Assembly: GCF_003432075.1 (NCBI RefSeq) | Contig: NZ_QWBU01000001.1 | Span: 558,001-622,000, forward strand | Length of the DNA: 64,000 bases | From: Shinella sp. WSJ-2 | GTDB taxonomy: Bacteria; Pseudomonadota; Alphaproteobacteria; Rhizobiales; Rhizobiaceae | Reading direction: 5' to 3' | Shown: one piece after another, positions 34,441-43,398 of the stretch | Numbering within the stretch: the stretch's first letter is position 1 | Layout: every line of letters begins with the position of its first letter | Notes under the pieces: model-generated | Seen by the model: only the letters and a program-made list of their open reading frames with translations | Databases searched by the model: none | Told to the model about the DNA's origin: nothing | Made by a program: the position numbers and the translations under genes

Positions 34441-36064
34441 TCTTCTTTCCGTCCGCAATCTCAAGATCGAGGCGACCAGCTATCCGCCGGGCGAGCCGCC
34501 GAAAACCGTGACGCTTGTCGAGGGCGTGAACTTCGACGTGCAGAAGGGCAAGGTGCTCGGTCTGATCGGCGAATCCGGCGCCGGCAAATCCACCATCGGC
34601 CTCACCGCGCTCGCCTATGGGCGCGGCGGGGTGCGGATCACCGGCGGCGAGGTCAAGCTCAACGGCGAAGACCTGCTGAAGCTCGGGCCATCAGGCATCC
34701 GAAAGGTGCGCGGCGCAAAGGTCTGTTACGTCGCCCAATCGGCGGCCGCGGCCTTCAACCCCGCCCACCGGCTCGGTGAACAGGTGATCGAAGCCTCCCT
34801 GAAACACGGCATCATGAGCCGTGCGGAGGCGGAAAAGCGCGCGCTTTATCTGTTCAAGGTGCTGGGCCTCCCAAGCCCGGAAACCTTCGGCCAGCGTTAT
34901 CCGCACCAGGTCTCCGGCGGCCAGTTGCAGCGTGCCATGACGGCCATGGCGCTGTGCCCCAACCCAGAACTGATCGTCTTCGACGAGCCGACCACCGCTC
35001 TCGACGTGACGACGCAGATCGACGTGCTTGCCGCGATCAAGCACGCCATCGAGGAGACCCATACGGCTGCACTCTACATCACCCACGATCTCGCGGTCGT
35101 GGCGCAGATCACGGACGACATCCTCGTGCTCCGCCACGGCAAGATGGTGGAATACGGCTCGGTGAAGCAGATCATCGAGGCCCCGACACAGGACTATACC
35201 CGCGCGCTGGTCAATGTGCGCGGCACCAAGCGGGAGGAAGCGCCCGACCAGACGGACACGCTCCTGAAGGTCGATAACATCACGGCCGGCTATTCCAATG
35301 GCTTCAAGGTGTTGCAGAACGTCTCGCTGCATCTGCCGAAGGGCCAGACGCTGGCGGTGGTGGGCGAATCCGGCTCGGGCAAATCGACTCTTGCCCGCGT
35401 CATCACCGGCCTGCTTCCGCCGCAGGAGGGTACAATCAGCTTCGACGGCAAGGCCTTGCCGAAGGCGCTGAAGGGCCGCTCGAACGACGAGCTGCGCCGC
35501 GTCCAGATGATCTACCAGATGGCCGACACGGCGATGAACCCCCGCCAGACGGTGCGCGACATCGTCGGCCGCCCGCTCACCTTCTATTACGGCCTGCGCG
35601 GCCGAGAGAAGACGGAGCGGGTGAAGGAACTGCTGGAGCAGATCGAGATGGGCGGCCGCTTCGCGGATCGCTATCCGGCAGAACTTTCGGGCGGCCAGAA
35701 GCAGCGCGTCGCCATCGCCCGTGCCTTGGCGGCCAAGCCCGAACTCATCCTCTGCGACGAGCCGACCTCCGCTCTCGATCCACTGGTTGCCGAAGGCATC
35801 CTGAAGCTCCTCCTGAAACTGCAAGAGGAAACGCAGGTCTCCTACATGTTCATCACGCACGACATCGCCATCGTGCGCGCCATCGCCGATTCGGTAGCCG
35901 TGATGCATCGGGGCAAGCTCGTGCGCTTCGGCCCGAAATCCAAGGTGCTCTCACCGCCCTTCGACGATTACACGGACCTGCTGCTCAAGTCGGTTCCGGA
36001 AATGGAGATCGGCTGGCTGGAGCGGGTGCTCACGACGCGGCGTATGGCCAGCGCTGGGAACTGA
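34433..36064 (+). CDS. ABC transporter ATPase, fused DppD-DppF
   Basis: A 543-residue protein carrying two complete nucleotide-binding domains, replacing the usual separate DppD and DppF. Domain 1: GESGAGKST (about residue 43), VSGGQLQRAMTAMAL, VFDEPTTALD. Domain 2: GESGSGKST (about residue 313), LSGGQKQRVAIARAL, CDEPTSALDP, with switch His in both. Last gene of the unit; a strong intrinsic terminator follows 8 nt after the stop. Confidence 0.92.
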   Translation: MPDLLSVRNLKIEATSYPPGEPPKTVTLVEGVNFDVQKGKVLGLIGESGAGKSTIGLTALAYGRGGVRITGGEVKLNGEDLLKLGPSGIRKVRGAKVCYVAQSAAAAFNPAHRLGEQVIEASLKHGIMSRAEAEKRALYLFKVLGLPSPETFGQRYPHQVSGGQLQRAMTAMALCPNPELIVFDEPTTALDVTTQIDVLAAIKHAIEETHTAALYITHDLAVVAQITDDILVLRHGKMVEYGSVKQIIEAPTQDYTRALVNVRGTKREEAPDQTDTLLKVDNITAGYSNGFKVLQNVSLHLPKGQTLAVVGESGSGKSTLARVITGLLPPQEGTISFDGKALPKALKGRSNDELRRVQMIYQMADTAMNPRQTVRDIVGRPLTFYYGLRGREKTERVKELLEQIEMGGRFADRYPAELSGGQKQRVAIARALAAKPELILCDEPTSALDPLVAEGILKLLLKLQEETQVSYMFITHDIAIVRAIADSVAVMHRGKLVRFGPKSKVLSPPFDDYTDLLLKSVPEMEIGWLERVLTTRRMASAGN

Positions 36065-36071
36065 TCAAAGC

Positions 36072-36101
36072 GGGCGGCTTTGGAGCCGCCCGTTTGTTTT
36101 T
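36072..36101 (+). terminator. Rho-independent terminator after the Dpp-type operon
   Basis: GGGCGGCT (36072-36079), TTGG loop and AGCCGCCC (36084-36091) form a perfect 8-bp GC stem followed by GTTTGTTTTT. It ends the transporter transcript and lies between convergent genes. Confidence 0.9.
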
Positions 36102-36131
36102 GAGAAGCCCCAACGCCTTCCTCTGTCATCC

Positions 36132-36485
36132 TCAATTCTGCTTGCAGTTCACATCCCCGACGCGGCTGGTTGTCTCGCCCTCGGCCATCACGGTTTCTTC
36201 GCCGCGCGCCGTGCAATTGCCCTTCTCGCCAACACCGCTGCGGAATTTCACCATGGGCTGGCCCTCGATCATGATGCTCGGCACGATCTCGTAAAGCTCC
36301 GGTGGGCAATTCACCACATCGGACAGCCTGAGCGCCGGCGCACCGCCGATGAAGACGCTCTGCGCACCGGTCAGCGCACAAGCCGGGATTGGCGGCGCGG
36401 CGTCCTCAGCCACGGATATGGACGGCAACGCCGCTGCAAGGCCAAGAGCCAAGGCGGTTTCCGCTAACCGGAAAAATCTCATCAT
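36132..36485 (-). CDS. Small secreted protein with PAAR-like repeats
   Basis: A 116-117-residue protein with a Sec signal peptide (about residues 1-27, ending ISVAE). The mature part shows three repeats like the PAAR element (S-x-V-x-I-x-G-x-P-x-x-R-x-x-D): QSVFIGGAPALRLSDVVNCP, PSIMIEGQPMVKF and ETVMAEGETTSRVGDVNC, with four to five Cys. PAAR proteins sharpen type VI secretion spikes, but those lack signal peptides and no T6SS genes are near, so a different exported beta-rich role is likely. The start lies in a GAGAGGG-ATGATG context and overlaps the upstream stop. Confidence 0.65.
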   Translation of the reverse strand: MMRFFRLAETALALGLAAALPSISVAEDAAPPIPACALTGAQSVFIGGAPALRLSDVVNCPPELYEIVPSIMIEGQPMVKFRSGVGEKGNCTARGEETVMAEGETTSRVGDVNCKQN

Positions 36486-36898
36486 CCCTCTCCCTTTTCA
36501 CGCGCCGAACGAGATAAGGCGCGAAGGGCCTCCAGCGCCCGTTCCGCATCTCGCTCCGGCACGAATATATGGTCGTGATGGTAGGCGGCAACCACGTTGG
36601 CGCTGATGCCCTCGCGCGTCAACGCCGCGGCGAAGGCTCCCGTCAACCCGACCGCCTCCAGCGAGGAATGCACGGTGAGCGTGATCAGGCGCATAGGTGG
36701 GCTGGCGGATAGCCCTTCGGCAGCCTCAGCAGGCACAATCAGTGTCACCCCCTCCGCCTCCTGGAACATGCCGATCGGCTTGCGGAATAGGTAGCCCGCC
36801 AGCTCCTCCGCCGGAACGCAGGCATAGACGAAGCTGCCGTCCACGAGATCCGGCTCCATCGTCTGCAGCAACGCGTCGAGATCGGTGATGCCGCTCAT
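36482..36898 (-). CDS. ACT-domain protein (two ACT-like repeats)
   Basis: A 138-residue cytosolic protein. The first half (SFVYACVPAEELAGYLFRKP, GMFQEAEGVTLIVP) and second half (LITLTVHSSLEAVGLTGAFA, ISANVVAAYHHDHIFVPERD) form a pair of ACT folds like small amino-acid-binding proteins of the ACT_3/ACT_7 type. Function is unknown; such proteins often sense amino acids. ATG 36898 lies within the 4-nt overlap with the upstream hydrolase gene, so the two are probably co-transcribed. Confidence 0.8.
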   Translation of the reverse strand: MSGITDLDALLQTMEPDLVDGSFVYACVPAEELAGYLFRKPIGMFQEAEGVTLIVPAEAAEGLSASPPMRLITLTVHSSLEAVGLTGAFAAALTREGISANVVAAYHHDHIFVPERDAERALEALRALSRSAREKGEG

Positions 36899-37806
36899 GG
36901 ATTGGCCATCCGGCGGACGGCATCGCATAGCGCCGCAAAACCTTTCTTCGCGCCCTCGCTCATGAAGCGCGCGCGCAGCCAGGCATGAATCATCTGTTTT
37001 TCCTCGCGATATTCCACCGGCACGCCGGCCAGGATCAGACGCGCCGCATAGGCCCGAGCATCGTCGCGTAGCGGGTCGAAATAGGCGCCGGTGATGAAGG
37101 CCGGCGGGAGGCCGGCGAGTTCTGTCGCCCGCAGCGGGAAGGCATGGGTCGCGTCGTCCGGTGCCTTATAGACATCGCGATAATAGGCGACATCGGCGGT
37201 GGAAAGACCGGGAGCATCGGCCATCTCCACATAGGAGCCGGAAACGAGATCGCCCCCCAAACCGGGATAGATCAAAGCCTGCCCGACGATGCCCTTCAGT
37301 CCCTCGTCACGCGCCTTCAGCACGATCCCGGCCGCCAGGTTGCCGCCGGCACTGTCGCCAATGACGACCACGGGCCGGCCTTCCCGCAAAAGCGCGACCA
37401 GCACGGCCCAGCAATCATCGAAGGCCGCCGGCCAGACATGCTCCGGCGACAGGCGATAATCGACCGAGACGAGTTCGGCCCCCGCCGCTTCGGACAGTTC
37501 GGCGCAGATCGCATCGTGGCTATCGAGCGACCCAACGACGAAACCACCGCCATGAATGTAGTAGAGCCGCGTCGATGTCCTGATACCGGTCGGCCGATAA
37601 CGCCGTATCGGGATGCGCTCCGCCACCAACCCATCCTCCTTGACCATGCCCTCCGGCGGCGGCGCATCGAAGGCGGCGCACAGGGCATCGTACCAGGCGC
37701 GCTGCTGCGCGATATCGGCGTCTACCGCGTCGGCAGGGTAAAAATCCTCGCAACGCTTGTGGAAGGCCAGAATGCCTTCTTCGGTCGGCATGGGACGTTC
37801 GGTCAT
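36895..37806 (-). CDS. Alpha/beta hydrolase, hormone-sensitive lipase-like esterase
   Basis: A 303-residue esterase with the HSL-family oxyanion motif HGGG (85-88), nucleophile elbow GDSAGG with Ser152, an acid in GAYFDPLRDDA and catalytic His in MIHAWLR near residue 282. The substrate is likely a short acyl ester or carboxylic ester. It is the first gene of a three-gene minus-strand unit with the ACT and PAAR-like proteins, divergent from a LysR regulator. Confidence 0.88.
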   Translation of the reverse strand: MTERPMPTEEGILAFHKRCEDFYPADAVDADIAQQRAWYDALCAAFDAPPPEGMVKEDGLVAERIPIRRYRPTGIRTSTRLYYIHGGGFVVGSLDSHDAICAELSEAAGAELVSVDYRLSPEHVWPAAFDDCWAVLVALLREGRPVVVIGDSAGGNLAAGIVLKARDEGLKGIVGQALIYPGLGGDLVSGSYVEMADAPGLSTADVAYYRDVYKAPDDATHAFPLRATELAGLPPAFITGAYFDPLRDDARAYAARLILAGVPVEYREEKQMIHAWLRARFMSEGAKKGFAALCDAVRRMANP

Positions 37807-37929
37807 GGCGGCTCCTCGTCTTGTTCCGGCAGCATAGCAGCGCCCTTCCCCGCCGCCTGTCCTGCAAACGGCTTTCCCAAGGAATTTTCGGCGCTTGCCT
37901 GACCTGCCGCCACCATATTAACTGCCGCC

Positions 37930-38838
37930 ATGGCATTCACCTTCCGGCAATTGCAATATTTCGTCGCCGTCGCGGAACAGGGCTCCGTGACGCGCGCCGC
38001 GCAGAACCTGTCGATCTCGCAATCTTCAATCACGGAGGCGATCAAAGAACTCGAATCGGATCTCGGCGTCGAGCTTTTCGAGCGCCATCCGCGCGGGCTG
38101 ACGACGACGCATAACGGCCATCAATTCCTGCGCCATGCCACGAAAATTCTCGCCAATGTCTCGGATGCCCGCTCCTCCTTCTCCGACAACCGTACACCCG
38201 AAAAAGGCCAGCTTAATCTCGGTGTCACCTCGCTCGTCGCCGGCTACGTGCTGTCGGACCTGCTGTCGCGCTATCGCCGCGCCTTTCCCGGCATTGATGT
38301 CAGCGCGATCGAAGACAACGGCTCCTATCTGGAACACCTGCTGGTAGGGGGCGAACTCGACGTTGCCGTCATGGTCATCTCAAACCTACGCGACCGCATG
38401 GCGCTGCAGGCCGAGATCATCGAGACCTCGCCCTACCGGCTCTGGCTACCGATCGGCCATCCGCTCGTTTCTGCCGATATCATCTCCGTCAACGATATCG
38501 CCAAGGAGCCTCTGATCATGCTCACGGTGGATGAAATCGAGGAGAACACCGGAAAGCTACTCTCGGCGCTAGGCGCCCGCCCGCATGTCGCGTTCCGCAC
38601 GCGCTCGGTGGAAGCGGTGCGCAGCCTCGTGGCAACGGGTGCGGGCATCGCGCTGCTGCCCGATCTGGTCTACCGCCCCTGGTCGCTGGAAGGCGACCGC
38701 ATCGAAAGCCGTGATGTCTCTGGAGCGCTACCGGTGGTGCAGATCGGCATGGTCTGGCGCAAGGGGTCCAGCCTGCCACAGGCGGCGCGCGATTTCGTGG
38801 GACTTGCGGAAGCGCTGCGCGGCGGGCGCGGACGCTGA
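37930..38838 (+). CDS. LysR-type transcriptional regulator
   Basis: A 302-residue regulator with a canonical N-terminal winged helix (FRQLQYFVAVAEQGSVTRAA, QNLSISQSSITEAIKELESD, LGVELFERHPRGLTTTHNG) and an effector domain (LNLGVTSLVAGYVLSDLLSR, GAGIALLPDLVYRPWSLEGD). It diverges from the hydrolase/ACT/PAAR-like unit across a 123-bp gap and probably controls it. No effector can be inferred. Confidence 0.88.
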   Translation: MAFTFRQLQYFVAVAEQGSVTRAAQNLSISQSSITEAIKELESDLGVELFERHPRGLTTTHNGHQFLRHATKILANVSDARSSFSDNRTPEKGQLNLGVTSLVAGYVLSDLLSRYRRAFPGIDVSAIEDNGSYLEHLLVGGELDVAVMVISNLRDRMALQAEIIETSPYRLWLPIGHPLVSADIISVNDIAKEPLIMLTVDEIEENTGKLLSALGARPHVAFRTRSVEAVRSLVATGAGIALLPDLVYRPWSLEGDRIESRDVSGALPVVQIGMVWRKGSSLPQAARDFVGLAEALRGGRGR

Positions 38839-38847
38839 GTATCCCTA

Positions 38848-39909
38848 TCAGTTGGATGCCGGAACCTCGATTTTACCGGTCGGCGTATCGACGAGGCCGC
38901 TGCGCAGCCCGCTCTTGCGCCAATATCCGACCAGCCATTGCCGTGCAGGCATTTCAACCGTCACATGCACGAACCACGCGGCAAGGCCCGCGATGACGAA
39001 TGTCAACGGAATGACGAGTGATTCCGGAAGGAGGCCGCTCAGCGTGCGCCGCGCGAGAAACATCGCCGGCACATGGAAGAGATAGAGCGAGAAGCTGATC
39101 GCGCCGAGAAAACGAAGCGGTGCCGAGGCAAAAATTCTCGCGGAGAGCGGCGCTTGCCAGGCGACGAGCGCGACGATGATCGCCGAAGCGAAAGCGCTGT
39201 GCACACCCCAGAAACCGGGATCGACCGTGGGCAGGAGATAGCGATAGCTCATGAACAGGACCGGAAGCAGGAGCGCCAGAAGACCGATAAACGGCGACCG
39301 GGATGCCGGCCCCCAGAGCCCATGCAGGCGGCCGGCCACCGCCCCGAAGACAAAATAGGGCAACTTGGAGGGAAGCAGGATGCCCGGCCCCGGCAGGCCA
39401 AGCAGCCCATCGATGGCGACGAGCGCCATCAGCACCGCGATCAGGACCGGAAACTGCCGCGGCTGCCCAAGGCAGAGCCACAGCACGGGGAAGAAGAGAT
39501 AGAACTGGATTTCCGGGGGCACCGACCAGAAGACGCCGCTCGAGCCGAGCAGTACGACATGCCGCACAAAATCCTTCATGCCCTGGATCGGCTGGATGTA
39601 ATCGAGGCCCGGCGCGATCGATAGGATCATCACGACGACGACGGCGACGAGATAGACCGGATAGATACGGGCAAAGCGGCTGACGAGAAAATCCAGCACG
39701 GTGCTGCGCGTCACCGGCTGCCCGCCATAGAGATAGGCCATCAGAAAGCCGCTCAAGGCGAAGAACAGGCCAACGGCCTCGCTGCCCATGACGGGGAGAT
39801 GAATTGCGGCGAGGCTTGGAAAGACCAGACCGATATGCGCCATGACCACCAGCGCCGCCGCAAGGCCGCGCAAGCCATCGAGACTGGCAATATGTTCCGG
39901 CCGGCCCAT
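38848..39909 (-). CDS. Acyltransferase family 3 membrane protein
   Basis: A 353-residue polytopic membrane protein with about ten hydrophobic segments. The family signature is at the N-terminus (HIASLDGLRGLAAALVVMAHIG, with the conserved Arg and His), then AVGLFFALSGFLMAYLY and FLVSRFARIYPVYLVAVVV. Members O-acylate surface polysaccharides, lipids or other acceptors. ATG 39909 follows a GGGAGCGGGTG stretch; in-frame ATGs exist at 39951 and 39987. It converges with the LysR gene. Confidence 0.85.
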   Translation of the reverse strand: MGRPEHIASLDGLRGLAAALVVMAHIGLVFPSLAAIHLPVMGSEAVGLFFALSGFLMAYLYGGQPVTRSTVLDFLVSRFARIYPVYLVAVVVVMILSIAPGLDYIQPIQGMKDFVRHVVLLGSSGVFWSVPPEIQFYLFFPVLWLCLGQPRQFPVLIAVLMALVAIDGLLGLPGPGILLPSKLPYFVFGAVAGRLHGLWGPASRSPFIGLLALLLPVLFMSYRYLLPTVDPGFWGVHSAFASAIIVALVAWQAPLSARIFASAPLRFLGAISFSLYLFHVPAMFLARRTLSGLLPESLVIPLTFVIAGLAAWFVHVTVEMPARQWLVGYWRKSGLRSGLVDTPTGKIEVPASN

Positions 39910-40107
39910 CGTCACCCGCTCCCTTTCGTGTAAAGCGAGAGCTTCCCCCATGGCTGCTTTACAGACGATTAAAGCCACTCGTTTCATCGAGCATTCGGAA
40001 TTTCCGATAGCGGCATTCTGATTAATGAATTTGCGAAAGCGGCAAAATCACGGCACCTTTTCACACGGGAACAATACCGCTCAAAGCGGCCAAAACGGGA
40101 GACTGTC

Positions 40108-41268
40108 ATGAAGCGACTTCTGCATTCCTGCACCGCGCTTACCCTTTCGCTCGCCTTCACCACAGCCGCCATCGCGCAAGAGCCCTTGAAGGAACTTGGG
40201 CCTGGCGAAGGCGAAGTGTCCATCGTTGCCTGGGCCGGCTATATCGAGCGCGGCGAGACGGACAAGAATTACGACTGGGTCACCGATTTCGAGAAGAAGA
40301 CGAGCTGCAAGGTCACCGTGAAGACCGCCGCGACCTCGGATGAAATGGTCGCCCTGATGAACGAAGGCGGCTTCGACCTCGTCACCGCCTCGGGCGACGC
40401 GTCGCTGCGCCTCGTTGCCGGCAAGCGCGTTCAGCCGATCAACACGGACCTCATCCCGAGCTGGAAGACCATCGACGAGCGCCTGCAGAGCGCGCCGTGG
40501 CACACGGTGAACGGCGTTCACTACGGCACGCCCTATCTCTGGGGCCCGAACGTGCTGATGTACAACACCGAAGCCTTCAAGGGCGAAGCGCCGAAGAGCT
40601 GGAAGGTCGTCTTTGAAGAGATGACGCTGCCGGACGGCAAGTCCAACAAGGGCCGCGTGCAGGCCTATGACGGCCCGATCCACATTGCCGATGCCGCCCA
40701 GTACCTGATGGCTCACAAGCCGGAACTCGGCATCAAGGACCCCTACGAGCTCAATGAAGACCAGTACAAGGCCGCGCTCGACCTCCTGCGCGTCCAGCGC
40801 ACGCTGGTCGGCCGCTACTGGCACGATGCGATGATCCAGATCGACGACTTCAAGAACGAAGGTGTCGTCGCCTCGGGCTCCTGGCCGTTCCAGGTCAACC
40901 TGATGCAGGCCGAAAAGCAGCCGATCGCCTCGACCTTCCCGGAAGAGGGTGTCACGGGCTGGTCGGATACGACCATGCTGCATGCCGAAAGCCAGCATCC
41001 GAACTGCGCCTATATGTGGATGGAACATTCGCTGTCCGCCAAGGTGCAGGGTGATGCGGCCGCCTGGTTCGGCGCAGTTCCCTCGGTTCCGGCCGCCTGC
41101 AAGGGCAATGCGCTCCTGACCGACGGCGGTTGCTCGACCAACGGTTTCGACAATTTCGACAAGATCCACTTCTGGCGCACGCCGGTTTCCAAATGCGAAA
41201 GTCAGGGCGAATGCGTGCCCTACCACCGCTGGGTCTCCGACTATATCGGCGTGATCGGCGGCCGTTGA
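40108..41268 (+). CDS. ydcS: ABC transporter substrate-binding protein, YdcS/PotD-like
   Basis: A 386-residue periplasmic receptor with a Sec signal (AAIAQ end near residue 24). The mature part has VSIVAWAGYIERGETDKNYD, FDLVTASGDASLRLVAGKRV, TVNGVHYGTPYLWGPNVLMY and C-terminal PYHRWVSDYIGVIGGR, the pattern of YdcS putrescine-type receptors. Gene order receptor, ATPase, permease, permease, aminobutyraldehyde dehydrogenase is exactly that of E. coli ydcSTUVW, so a polyamine is the likely ligand. REP-like sequence separates it from the ATPase gene. Confidence 0.85.
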   Translation: MKRLLHSCTALTLSLAFTTAAIAQEPLKELGPGEGEVSIVAWAGYIERGETDKNYDWVTDFEKKTSCKVTVKTAATSDEMVALMNEGGFDLVTASGDASLRLVAGKRVQPINTDLIPSWKTIDERLQSAPWHTVNGVHYGTPYLWGPNVLMYNTEAFKGEAPKSWKVVFEEMTLPDGKSNKGRVQAYDGPIHIADAAQYLMAHKPELGIKDPYELNEDQYKAALDLLRVQRTLVGRYWHDAMIQIDDFKNEGVVASGSWPFQVNLMQAEKQPIASTFPEEGVTGWSDTTMLHAESQHPNCAYMWMEHSLSAKVQGDAAAWFGAVPSVPAACKGNALLTDGGCSTNGFDNFDKIHFWRTPVSKCESQGECVPYHRWVSDYIGVIGGR

Positions 41269-41275
41269 TCGAATA

Positions 41276-41430
41276 CCCCCTCACCTAACCCTCTCCCCGT
41301 AACCGGGGAGAGGGAACGTGCCCCACGTCGAATTTCGTTTCCCGATGTTTTTGCGGAGACGGAAAACGGTGCCTCATGCCTCTTTCTCCCCACCTGTTGG
41401 GAGGAGGTGCCGGCAGGCGGATGGGGGGCA
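41276..41430. repeat. Intergenic REP-like palindromic sequences
   Basis: Two inverted-repeat units lie between receptor and ATPase genes. One is CCCTCTCCCC (41289-41298) with GGGGAGAGGG (41305-41314), inside a CCCCTCACCTAACC context. The other is around 41396-41413 (CTCCC...GGGAG), followed by GGTGCCGGCAGGCGGATGGGGGGC. Sequences of this wording are, from memory, widespread between genes of rhizobia and relatives. As at 1841 and 8901, the hairpin sits just after a binding-protein gene. Confidence 0.6.
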
Positions 41431-41455
41431 AATCGCAAACTCATCGGGAGCCCCC

Positions 41456-42451
41456 ATGACCGCCGTCCTGTTCCAGCAAGTGTCCCGCCATTTCGGCGCC
41501 GTGCGCGCCGTCGATAGCGTGGATCTCGCCATTGCCGAAGGTGAATTCTTCGCGATGCTTGGTCCTTCCGGCTCCGGCAAGACGACCTGCCTGCGCCTGA
41601 TGGCCGGCTTCGAGCAGCCGACCTCGGGCCATATCGAGATCTTCGGCGAGACGGCGGAGGGCGTGCCGCCCTACCGGCGCAACGTCAACACGGTGTTCCA
41701 GGACTATGCCCTCTTCCCGCATCTCTCGATCCTTGAGAATGTCGCCTATGGCCTGATGGTCAAGGGTGTCGACAAGGCGGAACGGCTGAAGGCAGCGGAG
41801 GACGCGCTCGCCATGGTCAAGCTGCCCGGCTACGGCACGCGCCGCCCCGGCCAGCTCTCCGGCGGCCAGCGCCAGCGCGTGGCGCTCGCCCGCGCCCTCG
41901 TCAACCGCCCCCGCGTGCTCCTCCTCGACGAACCGCTCGGCGCGCTCGATCTCAAACTGCGCGAGCAGATGCAGGAAGAGCTGAAGTCGCTGCAGAAATC
42001 GCTCGGCATCACCTTCGTCTTCGTCACGCACGATCAGGGCGAGGCCCTGTCGATGGCCGACCGCATCGCTGTGTTCAGCGACGGCAGGATTCAGCAGCTC
42101 GGCACGCCGGAAGAGGTCTACAAGCGGCCGCAGACGCGCTTCGTCGCCGATTTCGTCGGCTCGTCCAACGTGCTTCCGCCGGATTTCGTGGAACATCTCG
42201 GTTTCGGCAAACACTATGCGAGCCTCCGGCCGGAAGACATTGGCCTTGGCGAGGGCCCCGGCCGCAAGTCGTTTTCCGGCCGCGTGACCGCTGCAAGCTT
42301 CCTCGGTGCCGCCAACCGCGTGACGGTCGAGGCGAATGGCGCGCGTGTCGCGGCCATGCTGCCGGCCGCCGTCGCCGTTCCCGCACAGGGCGAAATGGTC
42401 ACTCTCTCCTTCCTGCCTCAGGACCTGCATACGATGGACGGCGCCCAATGA
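41456..42451 (+). CDS. ydcT: ABC transporter ATP-binding protein, YdcT/PotA-like
   Basis: A 331-residue ATPase: GPSGSGKTT (Walker A), VFQDYALFPHL (Q-loop), LSGGQRQRVALARAL (signature), LLLDEPLGALD (Walker B), VTHDQGEAL (H-loop) and a short C-terminal TOBE-type segment (ASLRPEDIGLGEG). ATG 41456 with GGGAG upstream is preferred; the frame continues back through the REP-like region to 41318. Its stop overlaps the next start. Confidence 0.9.
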   Translation: MTAVLFQQVSRHFGAVRAVDSVDLAIAEGEFFAMLGPSGSGKTTCLRLMAGFEQPTSGHIEIFGETAEGVPPYRRNVNTVFQDYALFPHLSILENVAYGLMVKGVDKAERLKAAEDALAMVKLPGYGTRRPGQLSGGQRQRVALARALVNRPRVLLLDEPLGALDLKLREQMQEELKSLQKSLGITFVFVTHDQGEALSMADRIAVFSDGRIQQLGTPEEVYKRPQTRFVADFVGSSNVLPPDFVEHLGFGKHYASLRPEDIGLGEGPGRKSFSGRVTAASFLGAANRVTVEANGARVAAMLPAAVAVPAQGEMVTLSFLPQDLHTMDGAQ

Positions 42452-43398
42452 GCACCGTTACCGACACTTCGATCCTCGCGGGCCGGCAAGGTCCTTCCGG
42501 GCGGCTCTCCGACTTCTTCTGGCGCAACCCAAAGATCCTGCTGCTCCTGATGCTGACGCCGCCGCTGCTCTGGCTCGGCATCATCTATCTCGGCTCGCTT
42601 TTCGCCCTGCTATTGCAGAGCTTCTTCTCGATCGACGACTTTTCCGGCTTGATCAATTATGAGTTCACGCTCGCCACCTACAGGCAGCTGCTGATCCCGT
42701 CGAATTTCGACATCATCCTGCGCACCGTCGTGATGGCCGTGCTGGTGACGCTCGCCTCCGCCGTCATCGCCTTCCCCATCGCCTATTACGCGGCGCGTTA
42801 CGCCAAGGGCAAATGGAAGGTCGTCTTCTATCTCGGCGTCATGCTGCCGCTGTGGTCGAGCTATCTGGTGAAAATCTACGCCTGGAAGCTCATCCTCGCC
42901 AAGGAAGGCATCCTGACCTGGCTCTTCGCCAAGCTGCACCTGCTGTGGCTTCTCGACGCATGGCTTTCGCTTCCGGTCGTCGGCGGCTCCTCGCTGTCGA
43001 TCAGCTATACCGGCACCTTCATCGTCTTCATCTATGTCTGGATGCCGTTCATGATCCTGCCGATCCAGGCCTCGCTGGAGCGCGTGCCGGGCAACCTGAT
43101 CGAAGCGTCGGCCGATCTCGGCGGCACCCCGGCGCAAACCTTCCGCTTCGTGCTCTTCCCGCTGGCGCTGCCCGGCATCATCGCCGGCTCGATCTTCACC
43201 TTCTCGCTGACCTTGGGCGACTACATCATTCCGCAGATCATCGGCTCGTCCCGGCTGTTCATCGGCCAGGCGGTCTATGCTCAGCAGGGCACGGCCGGCA
43301 ACATCCCACTCGCCGCCGCCTTTTCCGTCGTGCCGATCGTCATCATGGGCCTCTATCTCTGGATGGCCAAACGACAGGGAGCCTTCGATGCGCTCTGA
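42448..43398 (+). CDS. ydcU: ABC transporter permease, YdcU/PotB-like
   Basis: A 316-residue inner-membrane protein with about six membrane segments. PotB-type features are [16 protein letters not shown] and [18 protein letters not shown]; the docking loop is [20 protein letters not shown]. It starts in a 4-nt overlap with the ATPase and its end overlaps the next permease by 11 nt. Confidence 0.88.
   Translation: MSTVTDTSILAGRQGPSGRLSDFFWRNPKILLLLMLTPPLLWLGIIYLGSLFALLLQSFFSIDDFSGLINYEFTLATYRQLLIPSNFDIILRTVVMAVLVTLASAVIAFPIAYYAARYAKGKWKVVFYLGVMLPLWSSYLVKIYAWKLILAKEGILTWLFAKLHLLWLLDAWLSLPVVGGSSLSISYTGTFIVFIYVWMPFMILPIQASLERVPGNLIEASADLGGTPAQTFRFVLFPLALPGIIAGSIFTFSLTLGDYIIPQIIGSSRLFIGQAVYAQQGTAGNIPLAAAFSVVPIVIMGLYLWMAKRQGAFDAL

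Noticed and set aside
36132-36485. A type VI secretion PAAR tip protein
   Set aside because: It has a Sec signal peptide and no neighbouring T6SS or effector genes; only the repeat pattern is PAAR-like.
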